This document shows positions 29,865-38,044 of a stretch of 64,000 nt of DNA, one piece after another. The position numbers and the translations under genes are program-made. The stretch's first letter is position 1; every line of letters begins with the position of its first letter. The DNA lies in NCBI RefSeq assembly GCF_015209585.1, contig NZ_JADEYR010000001.1:372001-436000 (forward strand), given 5' to 3'. This DNA comes from Brachybacterium epidermidis. GTDB lineage: Bacteria > Actinomycetota > Actinomycetes > Actinomycetales > Dermabacteraceae. The notes under the pieces were generated by a model. It was not told the DNA's origin. It made no database searches and saw only the letters and a program-made list of their open reading frames with translations.

Positions 29865-31057
29865 ACACAGGCGCAGCAGTGAGCTCCCCGCACAGCCCGC
29901 TCCGGTCAGCAGCCGACACCGTGCTGCTGGCTCCCGACAAGTTCAAGGGTTCGGCCACCGCCGCCCAGGTGGCGAAGGCTCTCGCCCGCGGCATCTCGGC
30001 CACGGCCCCCGAGGTCCGCCTGATCCACTGCCCCATCGCCGACGGCGGCGACGGCACCGTTGACGCCGCCCTCACCGCCGGGTACACCGAGCACCCCGCC
30101 ACCGTCACCGGGCCCACCGGGAAGAAGCGCGCCGCCCGTTGGGCCCAGGGGTCCGACGGCACCGCCGTGGTCGAACTGGCCGAGACCGTCGGCCTCCAAG
30201 CACTCCCCGGGGGCGATCTCGCCGGCCGCACCGCCTCCACCCGCGGTCTCGGGGAACTGATCCTCGCCGCCGTCACCGCGGGCGCTCGCAGTGTGATGGT
30301 GGGCCTGGGCGGCAGCGCTTCCACCGATCTCGGGGCAGGGCTGCTGCAGGGGCTGGGGGCGCGGCTGCTCGATGCGGACGGGGTCGGCATCGGGCCAGGG
30401 CTCGACGGTCTTGCGCGCCTGGTGACCGCGGACCTGGACCCTGCCCGAGAAGCCCTGGACGGGGTGCAGCTGATCATCGCCAGCGACGTCACCAGCCCCC
30501 TTCTGGGGCCCGAGGGCGCTGCTGGCGTGTTCGGCCCGCAGAAGGGGCTCGCCGCCACCGAGATCGACGAGGCCGAGGCGATCCTCGAGCGGGCCGCCGC
30601 CGTCCTCGACCCCAGCGGTGACCTCCGGGACCGGCCCGGTGCTGGGGCGGCCGGGGGAGCGGGCTTCGCCCTGCACCTGCTCGGTGCGCTCCCGCGCTCC
30701 GGGGCCGACGCCGTGCTCGAGCTCGCCGGCTTCGACCAGCACCTCGATAGCGCCCACCTGGTGATCACCGGGGAGGGAGCGCTCGATGAGCAGACCCTCC
30801 AGGGCAAGGGCCCCGCCGAAGTGGCGCGCCGCGCCGCCGCCCGGAGCCTGCCGGTGCTCGCCGTGGCCGGCGCGGTCCGGCTGGACCCGTCCCGCCTGCG
30901 TGAGGCCCGCATCGAGCGGGCCTGGGACCTGCTCTCCCGGGCCGGCGGCAGCGCCCAGGCCATGGCCCGCACCGAGGAGCTGCTCGAGGACGTCGGCCGC
31001 AAGATCGGTGCGCACCTGAGCGAGGCCCGGCTCGGCCAGGGCCGGGAACCCTCCTGA
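29861..31057 (+). CDS. Glycerate kinase (GarK/GlxK family)
   Basis: The protein has 398 residues. LLAPDKFKGSATAAQVAKAL at the N-terminus and CPIADGGDGTVDAAL are family signatures. The Gly-rich segment GLGGSASTDLGAGLLQGLGA and the region VITGEGALDEQTLQGKGP are also present. It phosphorylates D-glycerate with ATP, feeding glyoxylate or serine breakdown products into glycolysis. The ATG at 29861 overlaps the TadG-like stop; the first ~35 residues precede the conserved core, so a later start cannot be excluded. Confidence 0.9.
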   Translation: MNTGAAVSSPHSPLRSAADTVLLAPDKFKGSATAAQVAKALARGISATAPEVRLIHCPIADGGDGTVDAALTAGYTEHPATVTGPTGKKRAARWAQGSDGTAVVELAETVGLQALPGGDLAGRTASTRGLGELILAAVTAGARSVMVGLGGSASTDLGAGLLQGLGARLLDADGVGIGPGLDGLARLVTADLDPAREALDGVQLIIASDVTSPLLGPEGAAGVFGPQKGLAATEIDEAEAILERAAAVLDPSGDLRDRPGAGAAGGAGFALHLLGALPRSGADAVLELAGFDQHLDSAHLVITGEGALDEQTLQGKGPAEVARRAAARSLPVLAVAGAVRLDPSRLREARIERAWDLLSRAGGSAQAMARTEELLEDVGRKIGAHLSEARLGQGREPS

Positions 31058-31079
31058 CGGCTCCCCGGCAGCACTGCCG

Positions 31080-31085
31080 TAGACT
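31080..31085 (+). promoter_or_regulatory. -10 hexamer of prfB, probably leaderless
   Basis: TAGACT ends 8 bases before the prfB GTG and no ribosome site intervenes. Confidence 0.5.
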
Positions 31086-31093
31086 CCCCCCTT

Positions 31094-32212
31094 GTGGCAG
31101 CCATCGACTTCTCCGCAGAGATCCCGCACCTCCGTTCGACCCTGAGCTCGATCGAGCAGGTGACGGACGTCAGCGCGCTCGAGGCGAAGATCGCCGAGCT
31201 CGAGAAGGAGGCATCGGACCAGAACCTCTGGGACGACGTCGACAACGCCCAGCGCGTCACCTCCGCCCTGTCCCACGCCCAGGCCGAGCTGCGCCGCGTC
31301 ACCGAGCTCGGCCAGCGCATCGACGACCTCGAGATCATGGTCGAGCTCTCCGCCGAGGAGAACGACGCCGAGGCGCTCGCCGAGGCCGAGGCGGAGTTCG
31401 CCGCCATTCGCAAGTCCCTCGACGAGCTCGAGGTGCGCACCCTGCTCTCCGGCGAGTACGACGAGCGCAACGCGGTGATCACCATCCGCGCCGGCGCCGG
31501 CGGCGTGGACGCAGCGGACTTCGCCGAGATGCTGCTGCGCATGTACCTGCGGTGGGCGGAGCGCCACGGGTACTCCACCAAGGTGATGGACACCTCCTAC
31601 GCCGAGGAGGCCGGACTGAAGTCCGTGACCTTCGAGGTCAGTGCCCCCTTCGCCTACGGCACCCTCTCCGTCGAAGGCGGTACCCACCGCCTGGTGCGCA
31701 TCAGCCCCTTCGACAACCAGGGCCGGCGCCAGACCTCCTTCGCCGCCGTCGAGGTGATCCCGCTGATCGAGTCCACCGACTCCATCGAGATCCCCGAGAA
31801 CGAGCTGAAGATCGACGTGTTCCGCTCCTCCGGCCCCGGTGGTCAGAGCGTGAACACCACCGACTCCGCCGTGCGCATGACCCACATCCCCACCGGGATC
31901 GTGGTGTCCATGCAGGACGAGAAGTCCCAGATCCAGAACCGTGCCGCCGCGCTGCGCGTGATGCAGTCCCGCCTGCTGCTGCTGAAGAAGGAGCAGGAGG
32001 CCGCCGAGCGCAAGGAGCTCGCCGGGGACGTGAAGGCCAGCTGGGGCGACCAGATGCGCTCCTACGTGCTGAACCCGTACCAGATGGTGAAGGACCTGCG
32101 CACCGAGTACCAGGAGGGCAATCCCTCCTCCGTGTTCGACGGCGAGATCGACGAGTTCATCGACGCCGGCATCCGCTGGCGCGCCGAGCAGGGCAAGGAA
32201 TCCGACGCCTGA
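31094..32212 (+). CDS. prfB: Peptide chain release factor 2
   Basis: The protein has 372 residues. The peptidyl-tRNA hydrolysis motif is GGQ in [17 protein letters not shown]. The stop-codon-reading tripeptide is SPF in [16 protein letters not shown], which identifies RF2 (UGA/UAA). The frame is continuous, so there is no programmed +1 frameshift, as in other actinobacteria. The order prfB-ftsE-ftsX-(peptidase)-smpB resembles M. tuberculosis. Confidence 0.97.
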   Translation: MAAIDFSAEIPHLRSTLSSIEQVTDVSALEAKIAELEKEASDQNLWDDVDNAQRVTSALSHAQAELRRVTELGQRIDDLEIMVELSAEENDAEALAEAEAEFAAIRKSLDELEVRTLLSGEYDERNAVITIRAGAGGVDAADFAEMLLRMYLRWAERHGYSTKVMDTSYAEEAGLKSVTFEVSAPFAYGTLSVEGGTHRLVRISPFDNQGRRQTSFAAVEVIPLIESTDSIEIPENELKIDVFRSSGPGGQSVNTTDSAVRMTHIPTGIVVSMQDEKSQIQNRAAALRVMQSRLLLLKKEQEAAERKELAGDVKASWGDQMRSYVLNPYQMVKDLRTEYQEGNPSSVFDGEIDEFIDAGIRWRAEQGKESDA

Positions 32213-32343
32213 TCCCGTCGAGTCCCGCTGCGCACCGAGGTTTGACCAGGACTTGACCGTCCCGGTGACGGTGGCAACGGCGCATCTGCTCCTGGGGCGC
32301 CTACCCTGGAAGCGCTCAGCTTCCCCGACCCCGACAGGCGCTC

Positions 32344-33291
32344 GTGATCCGTTTCGACGACGTCACCAAGACGTACATGCGTGGACAGAACCCCGCGGTG
32401 GAGAACCTCGATATCGAGTTCGCCCGCGGGGAGTTCGTGTTCCTGGTGGGGGCCTCCGGTTCCGGCAAGTCGACCCTGATGCGCATGGTGCTCAAGGAGA
32501 CCGCGCCCACCAGTGGGACCGTGCACGTGGCCGGCAAGGACCTCTCCCGCATCCCCTCGTGGCGGGTGCCGGCGCTGCGGCGCGACATCGGCATGGTGTT
32601 CCAGGACTTCCGCCTGCTGCCCTCCAAGACCGCCTACCAGAACATCGAGTTCGCCCTGGCCGTGATCGGCACCCCCCGCAAGGTGGTGCGGCGCCTGGTG
32701 CCCGAGATGCTGGAGATGGTGGGACTGGAGGACAAGGGCCGCCGCCTGCCACACGAGCTCTCCGGCGGTGAGCAGCAGCGCGTGGCCATCGCCCGGGCCT
32801 ACGTCAACCGCCCCTCGATCCTGCTGGCCGACGAGCCCACAGGCAACCTCGACCCCTCCACCGCGGAGGGAATCCTGGACCTGCTGGCCGAGATCAACGA
32901 TCGCGGCACCACCGTGGTGATGGCCACTCACGACCGCACCGCCGTCGACCGCATGCGCCGCCGAGTGGTGGAGATGGTCGCGGGCAGGGTGGTGCGCGAC
33001 GACGCCCACGGCACCTACGAGTCCGTCGCCCCGGAGAGCGTCATCTCCGGCAACCTCCCCGACGGGGCCGAGGACCTCGACGCACAGGCCCTCGCCGATC
33101 CGGAGACGGATCACCGGGACAGCACCGATGATGCCCAGCGCTCCCCCGACGACCGTCCCGGGAGACAGGCGGGCGGATCCCACCGCGTCCCCCATGACGG
33201 CGACGACCTGCTCGACGAGCGCGATGCCCACCTGCGCGAGGAGGACGAGGCCTTCGCCGAGGACCTGCACGATCCGGAGTCCGCACGATGA
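32344..33291 (+). CDS. ftsE: Cell division ATP-binding protein FtsE with acidic C-terminal extension
   Basis: The protein has 315 residues, about 85 more than usual. The ATPase core has Walker A GASGSGKST, signature LSGGEQQRVAIARAY and Walker B ILLADEPTGNLD. The extra C-terminal part is strongly acidic and disordered-looking (DDLLDERDAHLREEDEAF). FtsEX transmits ATP hydrolysis across the membrane to activate wall hydrolases at division. The GTG start is the family start. The stop overlaps ftsX as ATGA. TACCCT at 32302 is a possible -10. Confidence 0.95.
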   Translation: MIRFDDVTKTYMRGQNPAVENLDIEFARGEFVFLVGASGSGKSTLMRMVLKETAPTSGTVHVAGKDLSRIPSWRVPALRRDIGMVFQDFRLLPSKTAYQNIEFALAVIGTPRKVVRRLVPEMLEMVGLEDKGRRLPHELSGGEQQRVAIARAYVNRPSILLADEPTGNLDPSTAEGILDLLAEINDRGTTVVMATHDRTAVDRMRRRVVEMVAGRVVRDDAHGTYESVAPESVISGNLPDGAEDLDAQALADPETDHRDSTDDAQRSPDDRPGRQAGGSHRVPHDGDDLLDERDAHLREEDEAFAEDLHDPESAR

Positions 33292-34205
33292 GGGCGCGGT
33301 ACATCCTCAGCGAGATCCTCACCGGTCTGTGGCGCAACATCTCCATGGTGATCTCGGTGGTGATCGTCACCGCGGTCTCCCTGACCTTCGTGGGCACCGG
33401 CCTGCTGATGCAGAAGCAGATCCTGGAGATGAAGAACACCCTGGTGGAGCAGTCGCAGGTGACCATCTTCATGTGCTCGCCCCACTCGACGGCGGCCTCG
33501 TGCGCCGGGGGAGCGGCCACCGATGCGCAGATCGACTCCGCGCGCGAGGCCCTCGAGGGGGACGTGCTCTCCCCGTACATCGACAGGTTCTCCGAACGCA
33601 GTCAGGACGAGGCCCTGGAGATCTACCAGGAGCAGTTCGCGGGGGAGGGGTTCGTCTCGAACTTCACGGCCGCGGACATGCCCGTCTCCTTCCACATCAC
33701 GCTGAAGAACGCGGAGGACTCCGACGCGGTGGTCGAGTTCTTCCAGGGACGCGACGGCGTGGACGAGGTCACCGACCTGCTCAGCGTGTTCGCCCCGTTC
33801 ATCGACGTGCTCAACCAGTCCACGATGTTCGCCCTGGGACTGGCGGTGCTGATGCTGGTCGCCGCCGCTCTGCTGGTGGCCACCACGATCCGGATGGCGG
33901 TGGCCAACCGCCGCCGCGAGATCGCGATCATGCGCCTGGTGGGAGCCTCCAACGTGTTCATCCGGGCACCGTTCTTGCTCGAGGGCGCCGCGGCCGCCCT
34001 CATCGGAGGAGTGATCGCCTCAGCGATGCTGTGGGTGGGCCTGCGGTACATCGTCGAGGGCTGGCTGGTGGAGACCCTCGGCCCCCAGCTGATCACCGTG
34101 GGAACCGCCGACCTGGTGTGGGCGGCGCCGGTGATCATCGTGCTGGGCGCGGCGCTGTCCATCGTGTCCTGTGTGGTCTCCCTGAACCGCTACCTGAAGG
34201 TGTGA
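33288..34205 (+). CDS. ftsX: Cell division permease-like protein FtsX
   Basis: The protein has 305 residues. One helix near residues 20-42 is followed by an extracellular domain (~45-180), which in actinobacteria binds the hydrolase partner. Three more helices follow (near 180-205, 225-250 and 275-300), with NRRREIAIMRLVGASN between the first two. Two cysteines lie in the extracellular domain (FMCSPHSTAASCAGG). It is coupled to ftsE and ends 2 bases before the LytM peptidase gene. Confidence 0.95.
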   Translation: MRARYILSEILTGLWRNISMVISVVIVTAVSLTFVGTGLLMQKQILEMKNTLVEQSQVTIFMCSPHSTAASCAGGAATDAQIDSAREALEGDVLSPYIDRFSERSQDEALEIYQEQFAGEGFVSNFTAADMPVSFHITLKNAEDSDAVVEFFQGRDGVDEVTDLLSVFAPFIDVLNQSTMFALGLAVLMLVAAALLVATTIRMAVANRRREIAIMRLVGASNVFIRAPFLLEGAAAALIGGVIASAMLWVGLRYIVEGWLVETLGPQLITVGTADLVWAAPVIIVLGAALSIVSCVVSLNRYLKV

Positions 34206-34207
34206 GC

Positions 34208-35494
34208 ATGACCGATCGCCTCCTGCGCCGCCCGCTGTGCGTGCTCGCCTCCGCACTGATGGTGCTGTTCCCGCTGCTGGCGGTGCCGACCACGGCGCTC
34301 GCGGAGGGGTCCAAGGACGACAAGATCGCCGAGCGCGATTCGATCGAGCAGCAGCTCGAGGACCTCCGCCTGGAGCTGGACGGGGTCAACGACGACCTCG
34401 CCGACACCTACATGGAACTGGCCGAGACCGAGCTGCTGATCCCTCAGGCCCAGGACGCTCTCGACGACGCCCGGGAGGAGCTCGCGATCGCCGAGGAGGA
34501 GGACCGCGAGGTCGGCGAACGGCTGAGCAAGGCCCAGGACGAGGAGAAGGAGCTGGAGGACGAGGTCGCCGCCGGCCAGGACGAGGTCGACCGCACCGAC
34601 GACGAGCTCGCCCAGGTGGCACTGTCGGCCTACAAGGGCGCGGGGATTCCCAACCCGGCCACCGTCTTCGTGGGCGGCAGCCCCCAGGACACGGTGGATC
34701 GCACCATGAACTACCGCCTCACCATGGCGTCCCAGGGGTCGCGCCTGGACACCCTGCGCACCGACCAGGCCGTGAGCGAGAACTCCGCCGACCGCCTCAC
34801 CGCCGTGCGCGAGGAGATCGACGACCTCAAGGCCGAGGCCGAGGAGACCCTCGAGCGGAAGACCCAGGCCGAGCAGGACGCCGAGGACGCCAAGCAGGAG
34901 CTCGACGACCTGTATGCGCAGCAGACGCAGCAGCGCGACGACCTCGAGGACAAGAAGAAGCAGTACGAGGACGACGAGCAGAACCTGGAGTCGCGCAGCT
35001 CCTCCCTCGACGACGAGATCGCCGAGCTGGCCCGCAAGGAGCGCGAGCGGGAGGAGAGCAGCGGCAGCGGCGGGGCGCAGCCCGCAGTCACGCCCTCGGG
35101 CAGCGGATGGACCCGCCCCGTCGGTGAGCGCCTGAACTCCAACTTCGGCTGGCGCGTGCATCCGATCTACCGCACCCGCCGCCTCCACGCCGGGGTGGAC
35201 TTCCCCTCCGCCTGCGGCGTCCCGGTGGGCGCCACCCAGTCCGGCCGCGTCATCCAGCGCACCTACAACCGCGGCGCCGGCAACAAGATCGTGCTCAGCC
35301 ACGGCATCCACAACGGCAAGCTGATCACCAGCTCCTACCACCACCTGCAAGGCTTCGCACTTCCGGTGGGGGCGAGCGTCTCAGCCGGGCAGACCGTGGG
35401 CTACGTGGGCACCACCGGAAGCTCCACCGGCTGCCACCTCCACTTCGAGATCCACGAGGACGGCAACGCCGTCAACCCCGCGAAGTACATCTGA
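34208..35494 (+). CDS. EnvC-like coiled-coil LytM (M23) peptidase
   Basis: The protein has 428 residues. A signal peptide (residues 1-32, cleavage after ALA) is followed by a long coiled coil (~33-285) rich in Glu, Asp and Lys. A Ser/Gly linker then joins a LytM domain (~300-428). All metal ligands and catalytic residues are present: His327 and Asp331 (HAGVD), His378/His379 and His410/His412 (CHLHFE), so it should be an active wall endopeptidase. The layout is that of EnvC, and it sits 2 bases behind ftsX, pointing to an FtsEX-controlled hydrolase. A longer upstream frame runs inside ftsX and is not real. Confidence 0.93.
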   Translation: MTDRLLRRPLCVLASALMVLFPLLAVPTTALAEGSKDDKIAERDSIEQQLEDLRLELDGVNDDLADTYMELAETELLIPQAQDALDDAREELAIAEEEDREVGERLSKAQDEEKELEDEVAAGQDEVDRTDDELAQVALSAYKGAGIPNPATVFVGGSPQDTVDRTMNYRLTMASQGSRLDTLRTDQAVSENSADRLTAVREEIDDLKAEAEETLERKTQAEQDAEDAKQELDDLYAQQTQQRDDLEDKKKQYEDDEQNLESRSSSLDDEIAELARKEREREESSGSGGAQPAVTPSGSGWTRPVGERLNSNFGWRVHPIYRTRRLHAGVDFPSACGVPVGATQSGRVIQRTYNRGAGNKIVLSHGIHNGKLITSSYHHLQGFALPVGASVSAGQTVGYVGTTGSSTGCHLHFEIHEDGNAVNPAKYI

Positions 35495-35678
35495 ACCAGG
35501 ACGCGCCGCCCGGGAGCGGTTTTGAGGCCGGCGCCCGGTGCCGTGCCCTCGCGCCCTGCGCATAATCGCTCGCACACGACCAGGAGCGGCGCGTAGGCTG
35601 GGACGCTGGCGCGGGGACCGCGTCGGCTCCGGTGAGGCCGAACGGTGGCGCTGGTGGATCACGAGGTGAGGAGGGACC

Positions 35679-36200
35679 ATGGCCACGAAGGCCGAGAAGA
35701 AGGCGACCAAGGCCGCGAAGAGGCAGGGCGCTGCGGACGGACCCGTCAAGAAGCTCATCGCCTCCAACAAGAAGGCCCGTCACGACTACCACATCGATGA
35801 CACCTGGGAGGCCGGCATCGTGCTGACCGGCACCGAGGTGAAGTCCCTCCGTGACCGCGGTGCCTCCCTCGTCGACGGCTACTGCTATCTCGATGGCGGC
35901 GAGGTGTGGATGGATGCCGTGCACATCGCCCCGTACGTGAAGGGCACCTGGACCAACCATGCCGCCCGCCGCAAGCGCAAGCTGCTGCTGCACAAGCACG
36001 AGATCGCCAAGCTCGCCGGGAAGACCCGTGAGAAGGGCTACACCCTGGTCCCGCTGGAGATGTACTTCCTCGGATCCCACGCGAAGGTGGTGATCGCCCT
36101 GGCCCGCGGCAAGAAGGAGTGGGACAAGCGGCACACCTTGCGCGAACAGCAGGATCTGCGTGAGGCCCAGCGCGCGATGCGCCGGCGAGAACTCGTCTGA
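35679..36200 (+). CDS. smpB: SsrA-binding protein SmpB
   Basis: The protein has 173 residues, slightly longer than average because of a Lys/Ala-rich start (ATKAEKKATKAAKRQGAADG). The core is typical: NKKARHDYHIDDTWEAGIV, TGTEVKSLRDRGASL and GKKEWDKRHTLREQ. SmpB binds the tRNA-like part of tmRNA and brings it to stalled ribosomes. The tmRNA gene lies 1.3 kb downstream, with one lipoprotein gene between. GAGGAGG lies just before the ATG. Confidence 0.97.
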   Translation: MATKAEKKATKAAKRQGAADGPVKKLIASNKKARHDYHIDDTWEAGIVLTGTEVKSLRDRGASLVDGYCYLDGGEVWMDAVHIAPYVKGTWTNHAARRKRKLLLHKHEIAKLAGKTREKGYTLVPLEMYFLGSHAKVVIALARGKKEWDKRHTLREQQDLREAQRAMRRRELV

Positions 36201-36220
36201 CCACACAGTTTTACTATCGC

Positions 36221-36250
36221 TTGAGCTGATGTTGGGTTCCCTTATACAGT
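36221..36250 (+). promoter_or_regulatory. Promoter of the lipoprotein gene
   Basis: TTGAGC (36221-36226) and TACAGT (36245-36250) are 18 bp apart in an unusually AT-rich stretch; the overlapping TATACA gives a 16-bp spacing. The start would be near 36257, about 60 bases before the ATG at 36317. Confidence 0.55.
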
Positions 36251-36316
36251 TGGCGTGCGCCGGACCAGGCACACCGACGGAGCTGCGAGGAGCAGCTCGA
36301 CCACGAAGGGGTACCG

Positions 36317-37270
36317 ATGAGGGAATCGCGCACGACCAGGGCGGGCCGCACGGCTCGAGCGCTCATGACCGGAGTGGCGGCCGCCGTGCTGGCACTCGGC
36401 ATGGTCGGATGCAGCAACGATGCAGAACCGGTCGATCAGCCGACAGCGGGCGAGGAGGCGACCGGGGGCGACCAGGGCCCGGCATCATCGGACGGCGGAG
36501 GCACCGCCACCGACTCCGATGAGGCCACCGACGACCAGTCGGAGGTCGGAGCGAGCGACGGGGGAGGGGCGGATGCCCCGGAGGCCCGGGGCAGTGCAGG
36601 CAGGCCGCCGGCCGTGCTCTACATCGTCGACGGGGTGGAGGAGGCCGTGGACACCTCGCAGACCCCGTGGACGCTCACCGGTGACGGCTTGGCAGGCGTG
36701 CTTGCCGGGCACGAGGTGATCAGCGACCGTACCGCCCCCTCCTGCGACGGCGAGCTCGCCTACACCGATAGGTCCTCCGTGAACTGCACGGCATCCTTCG
36801 ACATGGAGGGCCTCGACGGGGAGCAGGAGCTGACCGTGATGGCGGTACGCGCGCCGGTGGGGTTCGACCCGGCCGGTTCCCCGGCACTGCTGGTGAGCAT
36901 CGGTGCCCCGCCATCGGCGCAGGCACTGGAGACCTTCACCGATCAGGACAACCATCTCGTCGGAGTGGGGCAGGGCTCCATGTTCGGCACGGATGAGCTG
37001 AGTGCCGCGGAGCTCGGCGAGGCTGTCCAGGCCACTGCGAACAGCGATGCCGGGTACGCCCCCCTCGACTCCCCGATCGCGGTGACCGAGTGCGAGGGTG
37101 CGCTCCCGGCCGGCTCCCCGGATCCCGTCGGGTGCGACGTCGTCTGGGAGCACTCGACCGACGCCGGCTTCGATGCCGAGGCGATGGCTGTGTGGTTCGT
37201 GGACTCCGACCCCGGGCTGCTGGTGGCCCTGGAGATCGGCGACCAGTCCACCGAGGGCGAATCGGGCTGA
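36317..37270 (+). CDS. Putative lipoprotein, DUF4333-like repeats possible
   Basis: The protein has 317 residues. The signal peptide ends in a lipobox with Cys36 (LGMVGC). A long acidic, Gly/Ser/Thr-rich linker (~37-95) leads to the globular part. One segment resembles the small Cys-containing domains of actinobacterial DUF4333 lipoproteins (SCDGELAYTDRSSVNCTASF), with another Cys pair later (CEGALPAGSPDPVGCDVVWE). Disulfides are likely. Function is unknown; the gene is probably transcribed from its own promoter and ends in a strong hairpin. Confidence 0.75.
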   Translation: MRESRTTRAGRTARALMTGVAAAVLALGMVGCSNDAEPVDQPTAGEEATGGDQGPASSDGGGTATDSDEATDDQSEVGASDGGGADAPEARGSAGRPPAVLYIVDGVEEAVDTSQTPWTLTGDGLAGVLAGHEVISDRTAPSCDGELAYTDRSSVNCTASFDMEGLDGEQELTVMAVRAPVGFDPAGSPALLVSIGAPPSAQALETFTDQDNHLVGVGQGSMFGTDELSAAELGEAVQATANSDAGYAPLDSPIAVTECEGALPAGSPDPVGCDVVWEHSTDAGFDAEAMAVWFVDSDPGLLVALEIGDQSTEGESG

Positions 37271-37281
37271 TCCGCCCGTCC

Positions 37282-37326
37282 GCAGGCCCACCGGACCCGG
37301 TATTCCCCGGATCCCGGTGGGCCTGC
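37282..37326 (+). terminator. Hairpin terminator after the lipoprotein gene
   Basis: A perfect 13-bp stem (37282-37294 with 37314-37326) and a 19-base loop start 12 bases after the stop and precede the tmRNA promoter. Confidence 0.65.
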
Positions 37327-37342
37327 CCACGTAGAAAAGACC

Positions 37343-37371
37343 TTGGGCGAACGCGCGCCACCGGCTACACT
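37343..37371 (+). promoter_or_regulatory. Probable tmRNA promoter
   Basis: TTGGGC (37343-37348) and TACACT (37366-37371) are exactly 17 bp apart. Transcription from about 37378 would give a precursor with a leader of roughly 110 bases before the mature tmRNA 5' end. The leader holds three short inverted repeats (37381-37396, 37397-37410, 37449-37466). Confidence 0.55.
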
Positions 37372-37490
37372 GGTATGACCGTGGACGAGGGTCCACCAGC
37401 CGTACGGCTGAGGATTCCTCTGATTGACAAGTGAACATCGAGTGCACCGGCAGCCCATCAGCTGCCGCTCCATGCCACTGCTCCACGCTC

Positions 37491-37859
37491 GGGGACGATC
37501 GGTTTCGACGGTAGTTGTCCAGCGAGGGGAAGCGGGCCGAGAATCCAGAGTCAACTCGTTAATGTCCTCTGGAAACCAATAAGTGCCGAACCCAAGCGCA
37601 CTGACTTCGCTCTCGCTGCCTGATCAGCGACAGCAGTCTGGAACCCCGGGCGTGCTCCTGACCCGGATCGTTCCATCATCAAAGGAGCCACTGCTTCCGT
37701 CCCTCGTCATCGGGGCCGGGTGAACACCTCAGAGTGACTGAGTCCGTCGACGACGTGTCCGTGCGAGCGTCGGGACTGAGAAAGCGCCTTTCACGGACTG
37801 CGCCCGGAGAAGCCCTGGCTTCGCACTATCGGACGCGGGTTCGATTCCCGCCGTCTCCA
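37491..37859 (+). ncRNA. ssrA: Transfer-messenger RNA (tmRNA)
   Basis: tmRNA rescues ribosomes stalled on broken messages and tags the incomplete protein for proteolysis. The 5' end GGGGACG pairs with CGTCTCC at 37852-37858 as the acceptor stem, and the T-arm GGGTTCGATTCCC lies just before it. The tag frame runs 37585-37623 and encodes AEPKRTDFALAA followed by TGA, with the protease-signal end ALAA. The discriminator A (37859) is followed by CTC, so CCA must be added after transcription. SmpB, its partner, is encoded upstream. Confidence 0.95.
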
Positions 37860-37875
37860 CTCGATGAGAAGTACC

Positions 37876-37921
37876 AGAAGGCCCTCTCCCCTGCGCTGAT
37901 GCGCGGGGGAGGGGGCCTTCT
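37876..37921 (+). terminator. tmRNA terminator hairpin
   Basis: The arms beginning AGAAGGCCC and ending GGGCCTTCT form a long stem (about 16 bp, one imperfection) 16 bases after the tmRNA 3' end. No T-tract follows. Confidence 0.65.
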
Positions 37922-38044
37922 GCATGCGTCGTCATCACGCGGTGAGCATTTCTCGCACGCGCCTGGCTGCACCCGGCGCCGGCGCTCCCGCCCCATCGGT
38001 ACCATCTCCGGTATGGACATGACGCGTGTGCGGGATCGGTTCTG

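Noticed and set aside
31094-31200. Programmed +1 frameshift in prfB
   Set aside because: The frame is uninterrupted from the GTG start; no in-frame TGA near codon 25 exists.
37375-37434. 19-codon frame (ATG at 37375) after the tmRNA promoter, possible leader peptide
   Set aside because: The ATG is only 3 bases after the -10 and so probably upstream of the transcription start; no ribosome site is present and it overlaps RNA hairpins.
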